DNA from: Nannocystis sp.
Lineage (GTDB): Bacteria > Myxococcota_A > Polyangia > Nannocystales > Nannocystaceae
DNA: 64,000 nt
NCBI GenBank assembly: GCA_016712315.1
Contig: JADJRG010000013.1
Location: 124,001 to 188,000 of the forward strand
Direction of reading: 5' to 3'
Positions 25,570-34,680 of the stretch are shown one piece after another (the first letter of the stretch is position 1; the number at the start of each line of letters is the position of its first letter). Both the position numbers and the translations under genes were made by a program. The notes below the pieces were generated by a model. That model worked only from the letters and a program-made list of their open reading frames with translations, ran no database searches and was not told the DNA's origin.

Positions 25570-27423
25570 ATGACCGCCGATATCCGTAACCTCGCAATCA
25601 TCGCGCACGTCGACCACGGCAAGACCACCCTCGTCGACGCGCTCCTCGCCTCCGCAGGCGCCTTAGAGCGCAGCGAATCCAACACGGAGCGCGGCATGGA
25701 CTCCAACGATCTCGAGCGAGAGCGCGGGATCACCATCACCTCCAAGCCGACCAGCCTCAGCTACAAGGGCATCCGGATCAACCTCGTCGACACCCCTGGT
25801 CACGCGGACTTCGGCGGCGAGGTCGAGCGCGTGCTCAACATGGTCGACGCCGTGCTCCTGGTCGTCGACGCCTTCGAGGGGCCGATGCCCCAGACCCGCT
25901 TCGTCACGGAGAAGGCGATCAAGGCCGGCCTGCGCGTCCTGCTCGTCGTCAACAAGATCGACCGCGCCGGCTGCGAGCCGCACAAGACCGTCGACGACAC
26001 CTTTGATCTGCTCGCCGCCCTCGACGCCAGCGAAGAGCAGCTCGACTTCCCGGTGATCTTCTGCTCGGCCCGCGAGCGCTTCGCCATGTCGGACCCGGCC
26101 GGCGAGCGCCGCGACATGACCGCGATCCTCGACTTCATCTGCGAGCACGCGCCGCGGCCCAAGATCGCCGACGCCCCCGGCTTCGCGCTCTGGGTCTCCA
26201 CCCTCGACTACGACTCCTTCCTCGGCTTCGTCGCGATCGGCCGGATCCAGAGCGGCGCGGTGAACGTCGGCGATCGGATCGCCCTGGTCCGCCAGAGCGG
26301 CGACGACCCGGCCGCCCCGCCCAAGGTCATGGAGGTGTTCCGCGCCCGCAAGCTGCTCGGCTTTCAGGGCCTGCGCCGCTTCGAGCGCGAGCGCGCCGAG
26401 GCCGGTGACATCGTCGCGATCAGCGGCATGGAGTCGCTCACCGTCGGCGACAGCCTCACCACCGAGGACCCCGCGCAGCGGACCATCTTCCCGCGGATCG
26501 ACGTCGACCCGCCGACCATGGCGATCCGGATCCGCGTCAACGACGGCCCCTTCGCCGGCCGCGAGGGCCAGTGGGTCACCTCGCGCAAGCTCGCCGAGCG
26601 CCTCACCCGCGAGGCCCGCTCCAACGTCGCGCTTCGGGTCGCCAGCACCGAGCAATCCGAGGAGTTCGAGGTCTCAGGCCGCGGCGAGCTCCACCTCGGC
26701 GTGCTCATCGAGACCATGCGCCGCGAGGGCTATGAGATGTGCGTCTCGCGCCCGCGCGTCATCCTCCAGCGCGGCGAGGGCGGCGAGCTGCGCGAGCCCT
26801 TTGAGCGCGTCGTCATCCTCTGCGACAGCCCCTACGCCGGCGTCGTCATCGAAAAAATGGGCCAGAAGATGGGCGAGCTGCGGGCCATGGACACCGCCGG
26901 CGACGGCCGCACCCGCGTCGAGTTTATGGTCCCCACCCGCTCCTTGATCGGCTACCGCTCCGAGATGCTCACCGACACCCGCGGCACCGGCATCATGGCC
27001 GCCACCTTCGATCACTACGGCGCCTACCTCGGCCCACGCAAGGCCCGCGCCCGCGGCGTGCTCATCGCCCTCGAGGCCGGCGAGACCACCCTCTACTCCC
27101 TCGGCCGCCTGCAAGAGCGCGGCAGCCTCTTTGTCGGCCCGCAGGTGGCCGTCTACGCCGGCATGATCATCGGCGAGCACTGCCGCGACAACGACCTCGT
27201 CGTCAACCCCAACATCGGCAAGAAGCTCACCAACATCCGCACCACCGCGACCGACGAGAAGGTGTACCTCACCCCGCCGATCAACTTCAGCCTCGAGCAG
27301 AGCCTCGCCTACCTCGACGACGACGAGCTCCTCGAGGTCACCCCCAAGAGCCTGCGCCTGCGCAAGCGTATGCTCGACCACAACGCCCGCAAGCGCGACG
27401 CCAAAGCCTCCGCGGCGGTGTAG
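25570..27423 (+). CDS. typA: Ribosome-associated translational GTPase TypA/BipA
   Basis: 617 residues, the usual length. GTPase motifs: AHVDHGKTT (12-20), RGITI, DTPGHADFGGEVERVL, NKIDR and the SA loop in FCSARERF. These are followed by EF-G-like domain II, and C-terminal regions with FEVSGRGELHLGVLIETMRREGYE, TRSLIGYRSEMLTDTRGTG and the BipA-specific LTNIRTTATDEKV...PPINFSLEQSLAYLDDDELLEVTPKSLRLRK. It binds the 70S ribosome and supports 50S assembly and stress adaptation. It is probably monocistronic, with hairpins on its 3' side. Confidence 0.96.
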   Translation: MTADIRNLAIIAHVDHGKTTLVDALLASAGALERSESNTERGMDSNDLERERGITITSKPTSLSYKGIRINLVDTPGHADFGGEVERVLNMVDAVLLVVDAFEGPMPQTRFVTEKAIKAGLRVLLVVNKIDRAGCEPHKTVDDTFDLLAALDASEEQLDFPVIFCSARERFAMSDPAGERRDMTAILDFICEHAPRPKIADAPGFALWVSTLDYDSFLGFVAIGRIQSGAVNVGDRIALVRQSGDDPAAPPKVMEVFRARKLLGFQGLRRFERERAEAGDIVAISGMESLTVGDSLTTEDPAQRTIFPRIDVDPPTMAIRIRVNDGPFAGREGQWVTSRKLAERLTREARSNVALRVASTEQSEEFEVSGRGELHLGVLIETMRREGYEMCVSRPRVILQRGEGGELREPFERVVILCDSPYAGVVIEKMGQKMGELRAMDTAGDGRTRVEFMVPTRSLIGYRSEMLTDTRGTGIMAATFDHYGAYLGPRKARARGVLIALEAGETTLYSLGRLQERGSLFVGPQVAVYAGMIIGEHCRDNDLVVNPNIGKKLTNIRTTATDEKVYLTPPINFSLEQSLAYLDDDELLEVTPKSLRLRKRMLDHNARKRDAKASAAV

Positions 27424-27448
27424 CGCGCGGAGTTGAGCTGTCGACACC

Positions 27449-27476
27449 ATCGACATGTCGCCGACGACATGTCGAT
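27449..27476. terminator. 12-bp perfect hairpin made of two CGACATGTCG palindromes
   Basis: ATCGACATGTCG (27449-27460) pairs perfectly with CGACATGTCGAT (27465-27476) across a four-base loop. Each arm contains the palindrome CGACATGTCG. It lies between the convergent typA and HEAT-repeat genes and can serve both strands; a C-run rather than a T-run follows on the plus strand. Confidence 0.55.
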
Positions 27477-27531
27477 CTCCCCCCCAAGAATCGACACGTA
27501 CCCGCCAACGCGTCGATGTTGCCGACCATAG

Positions 27532-28566
27532 TCACCGCGTGCCCCTGTTCTCTCCGGCGAGCGCCACCAGCGCTGCCCGCGCGTCCGCGACCGCCTCCCG
27601 CACGCTAGGCCGCCGGCTTTGCCCGAGCCGCTCCAAGATCGCCAACCCCTCGGCCGGCCAGATCCTCGCCAGGGCGTAGGCCGCCCGCACCTTCGTCGGC
27701 CCTGGCGTCAGCCAGCTCGTCGCCAGCCGATGCAGCGGCGCCCTGGCCCGCTCCGGGGCCCGCTCACCCAGGGCCGCCAACGCCTCCAGCGCCCGGTCGC
27801 GCCGCTCCGCATCCGCCACGGCTGCCAACAGCACCTCTCCCCCGCTCGCCGCACCGGCGGCGGTCAACACCAGCGCGGCGGCGAACGCCGTCGCCGGATC
27901 CAGCCCCGGGGACCCCAAGAGCCCCTCCAAGCGCGCCACCGTCGCCGGCCCCGGCCGCGCCACGGACGTCAACGCCTCACACAGCCCCCGCCGCACCTCC
28001 GGGTGCAGCTCGAGCTCCAGCGCCGCCAGCAGCGGCCCCTCCGCCGCGTCCCCGCTCACCTCGACCAAGCTCTGCGCCGCCTGGAAGCGCAGCTCTGGCC
28101 GCGGCGATCCCAGCGCGTGCTCGAGCGCGTGACGGATGGCCCAAAGCGCAGGTTCACCCTCCACCGCCTCCCGCGCCGCCGCGCCGAGCTGCGCCAGCCC
28201 GATCGCCCCGCACTCCCGCAAAAAAACCGCCCCCTCGTCTTCACCTGTCTCTTCGGCCAGCATCTCCCGCAGCGGCACCAGCGCCTCCGGGTCGCCGAGC
28301 TGCCCCAGCCCGATCCCCGCGAAGCCGCGGATCACCGGCGAAGGATCGCCGGTCAACGCGCGCCGCAGCGCCGCCAACACCTCCGCGCCCCGCGCGTGCC
28401 GCTCGGCGATCCGCCAGCGATCGCCCCCACCCAGCTCCGCCAGCAGCGCGTCCGCCAAGTGCCGGATCGCCAGGTCGCGCGCCCGCGTCTCCGCGAGCCC
28501 CGCGTCACGCAGCGCCGCGCCGAGCGTGATCGGCGGGCCCGAAGCGCCCCAGCCCCGCGACCTCAA
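27532..28566 (-). CDS. HEAT-repeat protein
   Basis: 344 residues from TTG 28566, which overlaps the TGA of holB (TTGA). The protein is a chain of helical HEAT/PBS-lyase-like repeats: PSPVIRGFAGIGLGQLGDPEALVPLREML, FLRECGAIGLAQLGAAAREAVEGEPALWAIRHAL, PELRFQAAQSLVEVSGDAAEGPLLAAL and VRRGLCEALTSVARPGPATVARLEGLL. There is no signal peptide or catalytic motif. It is a probable protein-interaction scaffold whose coupling to holB may be only transcriptional. Confidence 0.78.
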   Translation of the reverse strand: MRSRGWGASGPPITLGAALRDAGLAETRARDLAIRHLADALLAELGGGDRWRIAERHARGAEVLAALRRALTGDPSPVIRGFAGIGLGQLGDPEALVPLREMLAEETGEDEGAVFLRECGAIGLAQLGAAAREAVEGEPALWAIRHALEHALGSPRPELRFQAAQSLVEVSGDAAEGPLLAALELELHPEVRRGLCEALTSVARPGPATVARLEGLLGSPGLDPATAFAAALVLTAAGAASGGEVLLAAVADAERRDRALEALAALGERAPERARAPLHRLATSWLTPGPTKVRAAYALARIWPAEGLAILERLGQSRRPSVREAVADARAALVALAGENRGTR

Positions 28567-29690
28567 GCCGCCTCACCCAGCTCCAGCAGCGTCTGCTCGA
28601 GCAGCAGCCGCACGCTCGCGTTGCGCTCCACCCGCCCGACGAAGCGCTGCAAGATGCCGATCTGCCGCACGATCGCGGACGCGCTCAGATCCAGCCGCGG
28701 CATGCCTGGCAGCCCCTCACGCCCGCGCGTGCGCTCGCGCAGGTGCAGCGTCCACAGCTCCGCCAGCCGCCCCGCCACCCAGCGCTGATGCACCGGCGCC
28801 TCTTTGGGTTTCTTCTCGGACTTCTCGTCCTTGCTCTTCTCCGCGCTCTGTCGCCGCTTCTTGCCGGTCGTCTGCGCCGCCGCCTCCGCCGCCGCTGCTG
28901 CCGCCGCCGCCTCCGCCTCCGCCAGCGCCTGCACCGCCGCCGAGAACGCGCTCCACAGCGGCCCTTGCTCGCCCGCGAACACCGCCGAAGGCCCCGCGAG
29001 GGCCGCCCGGATCGCCTCGCGCAGCACCACCAAGCAGCGGTCCAACGCCGGGTCCAGCGCCAGCTCGAGCGCCACCCCGGCCGAGCCCTCCGCCAGCAGC
29101 ACCGCCATCCGCCGCCGCTCCTCGCTCAGCTCCGGCGCCTTCGCTCTGACGATCGCCCCCACCTCTTCATCGCTGAGCCGCCCCAAGCGGATCGGCAGCG
29201 ATCGGCTCAAGATCGTCGGCAGCACCGCCTGCATGTTCGTCGCCAGCAGCACGAAGTGCACCCCTGGCCGCGGCTCCTCGATCGCCTTCAGCAGCGCGTT
29301 GCCCGACGCCTCGTTCAGCGCGTCCGCCGGGTCGATCACGATCACATACGAGCGCCCCTCATATGGCGCGTTTTGTTGGCGCAGGTGGCAAGCCCGGGCC
29401 GCGTCGATCGGGATCTGCCCCGCCGCCCCCTCGGGCAGCAGCCAATCGACATCCGGGTGATTGCCCGCCAGCACCCGCGCGCAGATCCCACAAGAGCTCT
29501 CCCCGCAGCCGAGCCCTGGCGCCACGTTGCACAGCAGCGCGCACGCGAGCGCCCGCGCGAGGGTCGCCTTGCCGATCCCACGCGGCCCCACCAGCATGAT
29601 CGCGTGGTGGAGCTGCCCCCTCGCGAGCGCCCTGAGGAGCATCTCCTGCGCTTGCGCGTGGCCGAGGAGGTTGGGGAAGGCCGCTGACAA
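28563..29690 (-). CDS. holB: DNA polymerase III subunit delta' (clamp loader)
   Basis: 375 residues from TTG 29690 with GAGGTG upstream; the frame is open to 30533 but the extra part overlaps pspA and is unlike the family. Features: FPNLLGHAQAQEMLLRAL, Walker A GPRGIGKAT, a four-cysteine zinc module (CNVAPGLGCGESSCGIC), the DE-box position reading DPADALNEASGNALLKAIEEP, and TILSRSLP at the SRC position (Ser for Cys, as in non-ATPase clamp-loader subunits). An unusual Ala/Lys-rich insert (AEAEAAAAAAAAEAAAQTTGKKRR...) separates the ATPase domain from the collar domain. Confidence 0.88.
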   Translation of the reverse strand: MSAAFPNLLGHAQAQEMLLRALARGQLHHAIMLVGPRGIGKATLARALACALLCNVAPGLGCGESSCGICARVLAGNHPDVDWLLPEGAAGQIPIDAARACHLRQQNAPYEGRSYVIVIDPADALNEASGNALLKAIEEPRPGVHFVLLATNMQAVLPTILSRSLPIRLGRLSDEEVGAIVRAKAPELSEERRRMAVLLAEGSAGVALELALDPALDRCLVVLREAIRAALAGPSAVFAGEQGPLWSAFSAAVQALAEAEAAAAAAAAEAAAQTTGKKRRQSAEKSKDEKSEKKPKEAPVHQRWVAGRLAELWTLHLRERTRGREGLPGMPRLDLSASAIVRQIGILQRFVGRVERNASVRLLLEQTLLELGEAA

Positions 29691-29829
29691 TTCACACCTC
29701 GTGGGGGCGCCAGTGTTGGCGATCGACGCCGCCTCGGCAAGCGCGTTGTCGGCCGCGGGACAGCCGGGCCGACCTTGACTACACTGCCGGGAGCGCGGGC
29801 CGCGGCGCCGGCGCCAGGCGTTTTTTATT

Positions 29830-30549
29830 ATGACCGAACGACCCGGCCTCCTCGGTCGCCTCAAGCGGGCGATCTCCGCCACCCTCAACGACGCCGTCGA
29901 GGCCGTCTCCGATCCTGGCCACGAGATCGCGCTGATGCTCGACGACCTCGCCGACCAGATCAAGCAGGCCGAGCGCGACCTCCACCAAGCCGTCGTCGAC
30001 GCCAAGGTCATGGATCGCAAGCTCGCCGAGGCCACCAAGAGCGAGGCCGATTGGGGCAAACGGGCCGAACAGGCGCTACGCCTCGGCGACGAGGCCCTCG
30101 CCCGCGCCGCCCTGCTCCGCCGCGGCGAGATCGCCGCCGAGAAGCGCGCCACCGAGGAGACCCTCGTCCAGCACCGCCAGCTCATCGAGGACATGAAGTC
30201 CGGGATCGCCGCCGCCAAGTCCAAACACAAGACCCTCAACCTGCGCCGCGGCAGCCTCATCGCCCAAGCCCGCGCCCACAAGAAGGGCCTCAGCGCGGGC
30301 GGCCTCTCGGGTGGCGGCCGCGCCGGTGATCGCCTCGGCGAGATCGAGGACAAGATCGCCCAGCTCGAGGCGCTCAACGAGGTCGCCGCCGAGGACATGA
30401 GCGCCCGCGCCGAGGAGGCCGCGATCGACGCCAAGTTCGCCCGCCTCACCGGTGAAGGCGGCGGCGACGTCGACGACGCCCTCGCCGCGCTCAAGGCCAA
30501 GATCGGCGCCAACAAGGCGCTGAGCGGCGGCAAGGGCGACCCCGAGTGA
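29830..30549 (+). CDS. pspA: PspA/IM30 family membrane-stress protein
   Basis: 239 residues, nearly all helical coiled coil: GLLGRLKRAISATLNDAVEAVSDPGHEIALMLDDLADQIKQAERDLHQAVVDAK is the PspA N-terminus, followed by long heptad-rich segments and an Ala/Glu-rich end. PspA-type ESCRT-III-like proteins bind stressed membranes. A Gly-rich break (LSAGGLSGGGRAGDRLGE, about 158-175) interrupts the coil. It is divergent from holB with 139 bases between starts; an AT-rich run precedes the start (TTTTTTATT). Confidence 0.85.
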   Translation: MTERPGLLGRLKRAISATLNDAVEAVSDPGHEIALMLDDLADQIKQAERDLHQAVVDAKVMDRKLAEATKSEADWGKRAEQALRLGDEALARAALLRRGEIAAEKRATEETLVQHRQLIEDMKSGIAAAKSKHKTLNLRRGSLIAQARAHKKGLSAGGLSGGGRAGDRLGEIEDKIAQLEALNEVAAEDMSARAEEAAIDAKFARLTGEGGGDVDDALAALKAKIGANKALSGGKGDPE

Positions 30550-30601
30550 CCGCTCGCTCCTGTCCCCAGAGTCAGCCGAGCGGAGGCGAGGGCGACCGCG
30601 C

Positions 30602-32269
30602 GTGAGCGCCCGGGTCCGCGGCGGCGGCTGGCTGCTCCTCCTCCTCACCTTGACCCTGCTCGCCGCGTTCCCGTACGCCGAGGCGACCCGTAACGCCAAC
30701 GAGCGCCCCCGCCTGCTCCAAGGGATCGCCCTCGCCGAGCGCGGCGAGTGGTCGATCGACGGCGTGGCCGCCCGCTACAACCTGTCCCAAGGGCCAGACA
30801 TCGCCCGCGACCCTGAGAGCGGCCGGATCTACCCCAACAAGCCCCCCGGGGCCAGCGTCGTCGCCGCCGCCGCCTTCGCGCTCACCCGCGCCCTCCACCC
30901 GCGGCCCACCCTCCGCCTCTACACCTGGTGGGCCCGCCTGCTCGGCGCGGCGCTCCCCACCCTCCTGCTCGTCGCCTTCTTGTGGCGGCGCTTCGCCGCG
31001 CAGCTCGGCCCGCGCCCGCTCGCCGTCGCCCTCTATTTTTACGTCTGGGCCACCCCCGCCGCCGCCTACGCGCACCTCTTCTACGGCCATCAGCTCGCCG
31101 CCTGCGCCCTCACCGTCGGCGCGATCCTCCTCATCGACAGCGTCCGCGCCAACCGCAGCGCCCTCGCCGCCCTCGCCGGCCTGCTCACCGCCCTCGCCGT
31201 CACCGTCGAGTACACCGCCGCCTTCGCGGCCCTCCCCATCGCTGCCTGGCTGCTCATCCGCAGCGCCCGCGCGCTCCGTCCAACGCGCCACCAAACCTCA
31301 GCACCCACCGACGCCCCCAAGCCCACACGCAGCCCCTTCAGCGCCCCGCTCGCCGCGCTCGCCGGCGCCCTCGCTCCGATCCTCGCCCTCGCCGCTTACC
31401 ACACCCACGCCTTCGGCGGCCCGCTGCACACCGGCTACCACCACGTGCTCGACCCCACCTTCGCCGCCCTCCACGGGCAAGGGCTGCTCGGCCTCGGAGC
31501 CCCCCGCTGGGGCGCTTTCTACGCGCAGATCCTCGCCCCGGGCGCCGGCCTGCTCTTCTGGGCCCCCCTCACCCTCGTAGGCGCGCTCGGCCTCGCCCTC
31601 GGCGCCCGCAGCGATCCTCTCCACCGCCCCCACCGCGCCCTCCTGCTCGCCCTCTTCCTGCTCTTCATCGCCCTCGCCGCCGGCCTCTCCTTCACCGGCG
31701 GCTGGCGCGTCGGCCCGCGCTACCTCGTCGCCGTGATGCCCGGCGCCGCCCTCGGCCTCGCCTGGCTGCTCGCCGCCCGCGGCCGCCATTTACCTGTCCT
31801 TGGGGTCATCTCATTCCTCGGCGCCGCCGCGACCGCCGCGAACGCGCTCGCCGCCGATCTCTGGCCCCACTTCGACCTCGACGCCGTGAACGCCCCCGTC
31901 GCCGAGGTCTTGCTCCCGCTCTGGCGCGCCGGCTACCGCGCCTACGATCCTCTCCAGCTCTTCGCCGCGGTCGCGACCCCGATCGCCCGCCTCGCGATCC
32001 CCACCACCGTGCTCGCCGGCCTCGCCCTGCTCCTCGCCCTCGACCGCCGCCGGAGCGCCGCCCTCACCATCGTACTCGGCGCCGCGCTCGGCCTCGCCGC
32101 CGTACTCGCCTCCGCGTCGCTGCCGCCCCACGCTCGGGCCGCCGCCAACCTCCGTTACATCGAGCGCGTCTGGGAGCCCCCGCTCGCCGGTCCCGAGGCG
32201 ACCTCAGCGCCGCTCACCCTCCGCGCGAAACAGAGCAGATCTCCAGATCCCGGGAAAAGAGCCCCTTGA
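30602..32269 (+). CDS. Multi-spanning membrane glycosyltransferase-like protein (GT39/ArnT type)
   Basis: 555 residues with about 11-13 hydrophobic segments. The N-terminal region has NERPRLLQGIALAERGEWSIDG and IYPNKPPGASVVAAAAF, matching the first periplasmic loop of polyprenyl-phosphate-sugar-dependent glycosyltransferases (GT-C fold), including the K-P-P-G motif. A conserved catalytic acidic pair is not obvious, so donor and acceptor are unknown. It starts 52 bases after pspA. Confidence 0.72.
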   Translation: MSARVRGGGWLLLLLTLTLLAAFPYAEATRNANERPRLLQGIALAERGEWSIDGVAARYNLSQGPDIARDPESGRIYPNKPPGASVVAAAAFALTRALHPRPTLRLYTWWARLLGAALPTLLLVAFLWRRFAAQLGPRPLAVALYFYVWATPAAAYAHLFYGHQLAACALTVGAILLIDSVRANRSALAALAGLLTALAVTVEYTAAFAALPIAAWLLIRSARALRPTRHQTSAPTDAPKPTRSPFSAPLAALAGALAPILALAAYHTHAFGGPLHTGYHHVLDPTFAALHGQGLLGLGAPRWGAFYAQILAPGAGLLFWAPLTLVGALGLALGARSDPLHRPHRALLLALFLLFIALAAGLSFTGGWRVGPRYLVAVMPGAALGLAWLLAARGRHLPVLGVISFLGAAATAANALAADLWPHFDLDAVNAPVAEVLLPLWRAGYRAYDPLQLFAAVATPIARLAIPTTVLAGLALLLALDRRRSAALTIVLGAALGLAAVLASASLPPHARAAANLRYIERVWEPPLAGPEATSAPLTLRAKQSRSPDPGKRAP

Positions 32270-32310
32270 CCCCGCCCCTTGACCCCTGCCGCCCGCAAAA
32301 TGGCAAAATT
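32261..32310 (+). promoter_or_regulatory. Tandem 13-mer GCCCCTTGACCCC and AT-rich block before the CBS gene
   Basis: GCCCCTTGACCCC is repeated head to tail at 32261-32273 and 32274-32286; the first copy spans the stop codon of the upstream gene. Each copy contains TTGACC, a -35-like box. A direct repeat of GCAAAAT follows (32295-32301 and 32303-32309). The arrangement suggests the CBS gene promoter with a regulator site, but no convincing -10 box with standard spacing is seen. Confidence 0.4.
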
Positions 32311-32360
32311 TGCGCTCATGCATCGTCGTCGTCGGTGCTCCAATCTCGGTCGGAGGTGCC

Positions 32361-32900
32361 ATGAATCAGCCAAGTTCCCCCTCGGTAGGTGAGTATATGA
32401 CCGAGGTCCCCGCGACCATCGAGACCGGCATGAGCCTCGCCGACGCGCTCGACCGCATGTACACGAGCAACATCCGCCACCTCCCGGTGGTCAACGAGAG
32501 CGGCGCCTTGGTCGGCGCGCTCAGCACCCGCGACATCGCCGCTGCGAGCGCCGTCCGCGGGCTCGACGCCCGCAAGGCCAAGGTCGAGAGCGTCATGGCG
32601 CCGGTCCCCTTCTCATGCTCCGCCGAGACCCCGCTGCTCATCGTCATCGAGGAGATGGAGCGAGATCGCCTCGGCAGCGCCGTGATCACCCGCGACGGCA
32701 AGCCCTGCGGCATCTTCACGACCACCGACGCCATGCGTGTGCTCCGCAGCCTGCTCTCGGGCGAGCCCGTCCAGCCGCTCGTGCACCCAGAGCTCGAGGG
32801 CCACGGCGAGACCCCGCCCGCCGAGCGCACCCGCCACGGCCTCAAAGGCGCATCCAAGCACGACGGCATGGTCGCCTGGTTCTTGACCCGCCTCGGCTGA
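32361..32900 (+). CDS. CBS-domain pair protein
   Basis: 179 residues from ATG 32361, with GGAGGT at 32352-32357. Two CBS motifs are visible: VGEYMTEVPATIETGMSLADALDRMYTSNIRHLPVVNESGALVGALSTRDIAAA and VESVMAPVPFSCSAETPLLIVIEEMERDRLGSAVITRDGKPCGIFTTTDAMRVL. Such Bateman modules bind adenine nucleotides and report energy state. The ~45-residue C-terminal tail is basic and of low complexity. It ends 6 bases before the convergent acyltransferase stop. Confidence 0.88.
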   Translation: MNQPSSPSVGEYMTEVPATIETGMSLADALDRMYTSNIRHLPVVNESGALVGALSTRDIAAASAVRGLDARKAKVESVMAPVPFSCSAETPLLIVIEEMERDRLGSAVITRDGKPCGIFTTTDAMRVLRSLLSGEPVQPLVHPELEGHGETPPAERTRHGLKGASKHDGMVAWFLTRLG

Positions 32901-32906
32901 TCGCTC

Positions 32907-33743
32907 CTACCCTGGTGAAGGCGCGTCGCGATCCGCCGCTGGCAGCGCCGCGCCGATCGTCGCGGCCAGCCGCGCGACGAACGCCTCAAACCCCTCGAGA
33001 TCCTCCGGGTCAGGCGCCGAGACCGGCGCGTGCACCTGGAAGGTCAGCTCCACACCACGGACGATCGGCCGGAGCTCGCGCGCGAACAGCCGCGAGCCGC
33101 CGCTCGTCGTCACCGGCAAGATCGGCACCGGGCCGGCCTCGCGGAGGAGCGTGCGCAGCCCGCCCGAGCGGAACGGCCGCATCGCCCCCGTCTTGGAGCG
33201 CGTGCCTTCGGGGAAGATCACCACGCTCCAACCGGCATCCCGGATCTTCGCCCCCAACCGGGCGATCTCCGCGTGCGCCTGCGCCGGATCTTTGCGGTCG
33301 ATCAGCGCCGACCCTCCCCGGCGCAAGTTATAAGAGACCCCCGGAAATCCGCGCGCCAGCTCGCGTTTGGACACATACCGCGGCTGCAGCGCCGCCAAGA
33401 ACTCCGAGGCCATCGTGATATCCAGCATCGACTGGTGATTGGAGACGATCACATAGTTCTGCCCGGGAGCGACGTTCTCCAGCCCCGTCGCGCGAAAGCG
33501 CGCCCCTGCCAGACGCACCGCCCGATTACACGCCCGCGCCATCCCCGAGGCCGCCGCTTGGTGCGCCTCATCGCCGCCGAGCGCCGCCACCCGCATGATC
33601 ACCTCAAACGACGCCAACGCCGCCAGGAAGCCGCCCGCGACCGCCCCGGTCGCCCCCCAGTCGAGCGCGCGCGCGAGCGCTCCGCCGCGTCCAGCATCAT
33701 GAGAGCTCGCAGCCAAGGCGTCCGGTTCCTTACGATCAGCCAT
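32907..33743 (-). CDS. plsC: 1-acyl-glycerol-3-phosphate acyltransferase (PlsC family)
   Basis: 278 residues from ATG 33743. One hydrophobic segment near the N-terminus (GATGAVAGGFLAALASFEVIMRV) is followed by the acyltransferase blocks: NHQSMLD (HxxxxD catalytic motif), LRRGGSALIDRKD, and FPEGTRSKTG (substrate-binding EGTR), then PVPILPVTTSGG. It is an inner-membrane enzyme transferring an acyl chain to lysophosphatidic acid; the exact acceptor is inferred from the family. Confidence 0.88.
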   Translation of the reverse strand: MADRKEPDALAASSHDAGRGGALARALDWGATGAVAGGFLAALASFEVIMRVAALGGDEAHQAAASGMARACNRAVRLAGARFRATGLENVAPGQNYVIVSNHQSMLDITMASEFLAALQPRYVSKRELARGFPGVSYNLRRGGSALIDRKDPAQAHAEIARLGAKIRDAGWSVVIFPEGTRSKTGAMRPFRSGGLRTLLREAGPVPILPVTTSGGSRLFARELRPIVRGVELTFQVHAPVSAPDPEDLEGFEAFVARLAATIGAALPAADRDAPSPG

Positions 33744-33990
33744 CACGGCCGGATCTTAGAACGAGCGCGACCGCGCTGCCAAGGGTCCGCGCGACCTCGA
33801 GCCTCCTGAGCAGCGTGCACCCCGACCTTAACGTCGGTCCGCGTCGCGATCGGCGCGCCGGTGCTCATCGCTCGTTCTTTGCATAATCCCAACAGAGAGA
33901 GGCCGACCGGCTCACCGGTTGGGCGTCACATCACGCCCTCTCGCCGACGCTCGCGCCCCTTCGCCCTGCGCCTGCGGCGATCCTCACGAG

Positions 33991-34596
33991 ATGCCCTCCC
34001 GCCCCCCATCGGTCTCACGATCTCTCGCGCGCCTGCTCCCGGCCGCCCTGCTCTTCGCCTGCAACGGCGACAACCCCGGCCAGTCGGCGACCGACACGAC
34101 GACCTCGACCACCAGCGGTCTCTCCACCAGCACCGACCCAGGCACCACAGCTCCGACCACGGGCGAGACCATGGTCTTCCTGGACTTCGGCGGCGGCTCC
34201 GAGAGCGACTCTGACACCGACTCTGGCACCACCACCATCGACCCGCCCCCGCCTCCTTTCTGCGGCGACGGCAACGTCGATCCCGGCGAGTCCTGCGACG
34301 ACGGCGACGCCAACGCCAACGACGCCGCCTGCACCCTCGCCTGTGAGCTCGCCACCTGCGGCGATGGCCACGTCCAAGCCCGCGTCGAGGAGTGCGACAC
34401 CGGCCGCGACAACGGCCCCGGCCAGCCGTGCAAGGCCGACTGCACCGCCAACATCTGCGGCGACGGCGACAAGGGCCCCGGCGAAGGGTGCGACGACGGC
34501 AATCAGATCGACGACGACGAGTGCACCAACACCTGCAAGCTCACCTCCTGCGGCGACGGCCAGCCCCAACCCGGCGAGGAGTGCGACGACGGCAAC
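33991..34596 (+). pseudogene. 5' part of a Myxo_disulf_rpt lipoprotein gene split by the island
   Basis: Codes for 202 residues: signal peptide with lipobox LLFAC, Thr/Ser/Asp-rich linker, then Cys-rich repeats of the Myxo_disulf_rpt type (CGDGNVDPGESCDDGDAN, CGDGHVQARVEECDTG, CGDGDKGPGEGCDDGN, CGDGQPQPGEECDDGN). The sequence breaks in the middle of a repeat, directly after the codons for D-D-G-N, inside the 8-bp sequence ACGGCAAC. The missing rest continues in frame at 54429-55307. As it stands, the frame would run into island DNA and stop at 34866, adding about 89 unrelated residues. Reconstructed product: 494 residues. Confidence 0.9.
34589..34596 (+). repeat. Left attachment core (attL) ACGGCAAC
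   Basis: The 8-bp sequence is identical at 54421-54428. It lies inside the codons for D-D-G-N of a Cys-rich repeat. Crossing over here restores the target gene exactly in frame. Confidence 0.8.
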
Positions 34597-34609
34597 AACT
34601 CACAACCCT

Positions 34610-34680
34610 CCCCCGCAGTCCGCCCCCGATCCGCAGCCCCCTCGCTTCTTGGCTCAGATCGGCGTTCTGCGGGGGTTTTT
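34610..34680 (+). terminator. Long-loop hairpin followed by T5 near the left island end
   Basis: CCCCCGCAG (34610-34618) pairs with CTGCGGGGG (34667-34675), followed directly by TTTTT. The loop is 48 bases. It would stop transcription entering the island from the split lipoprotein gene. Confidence 0.45.
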
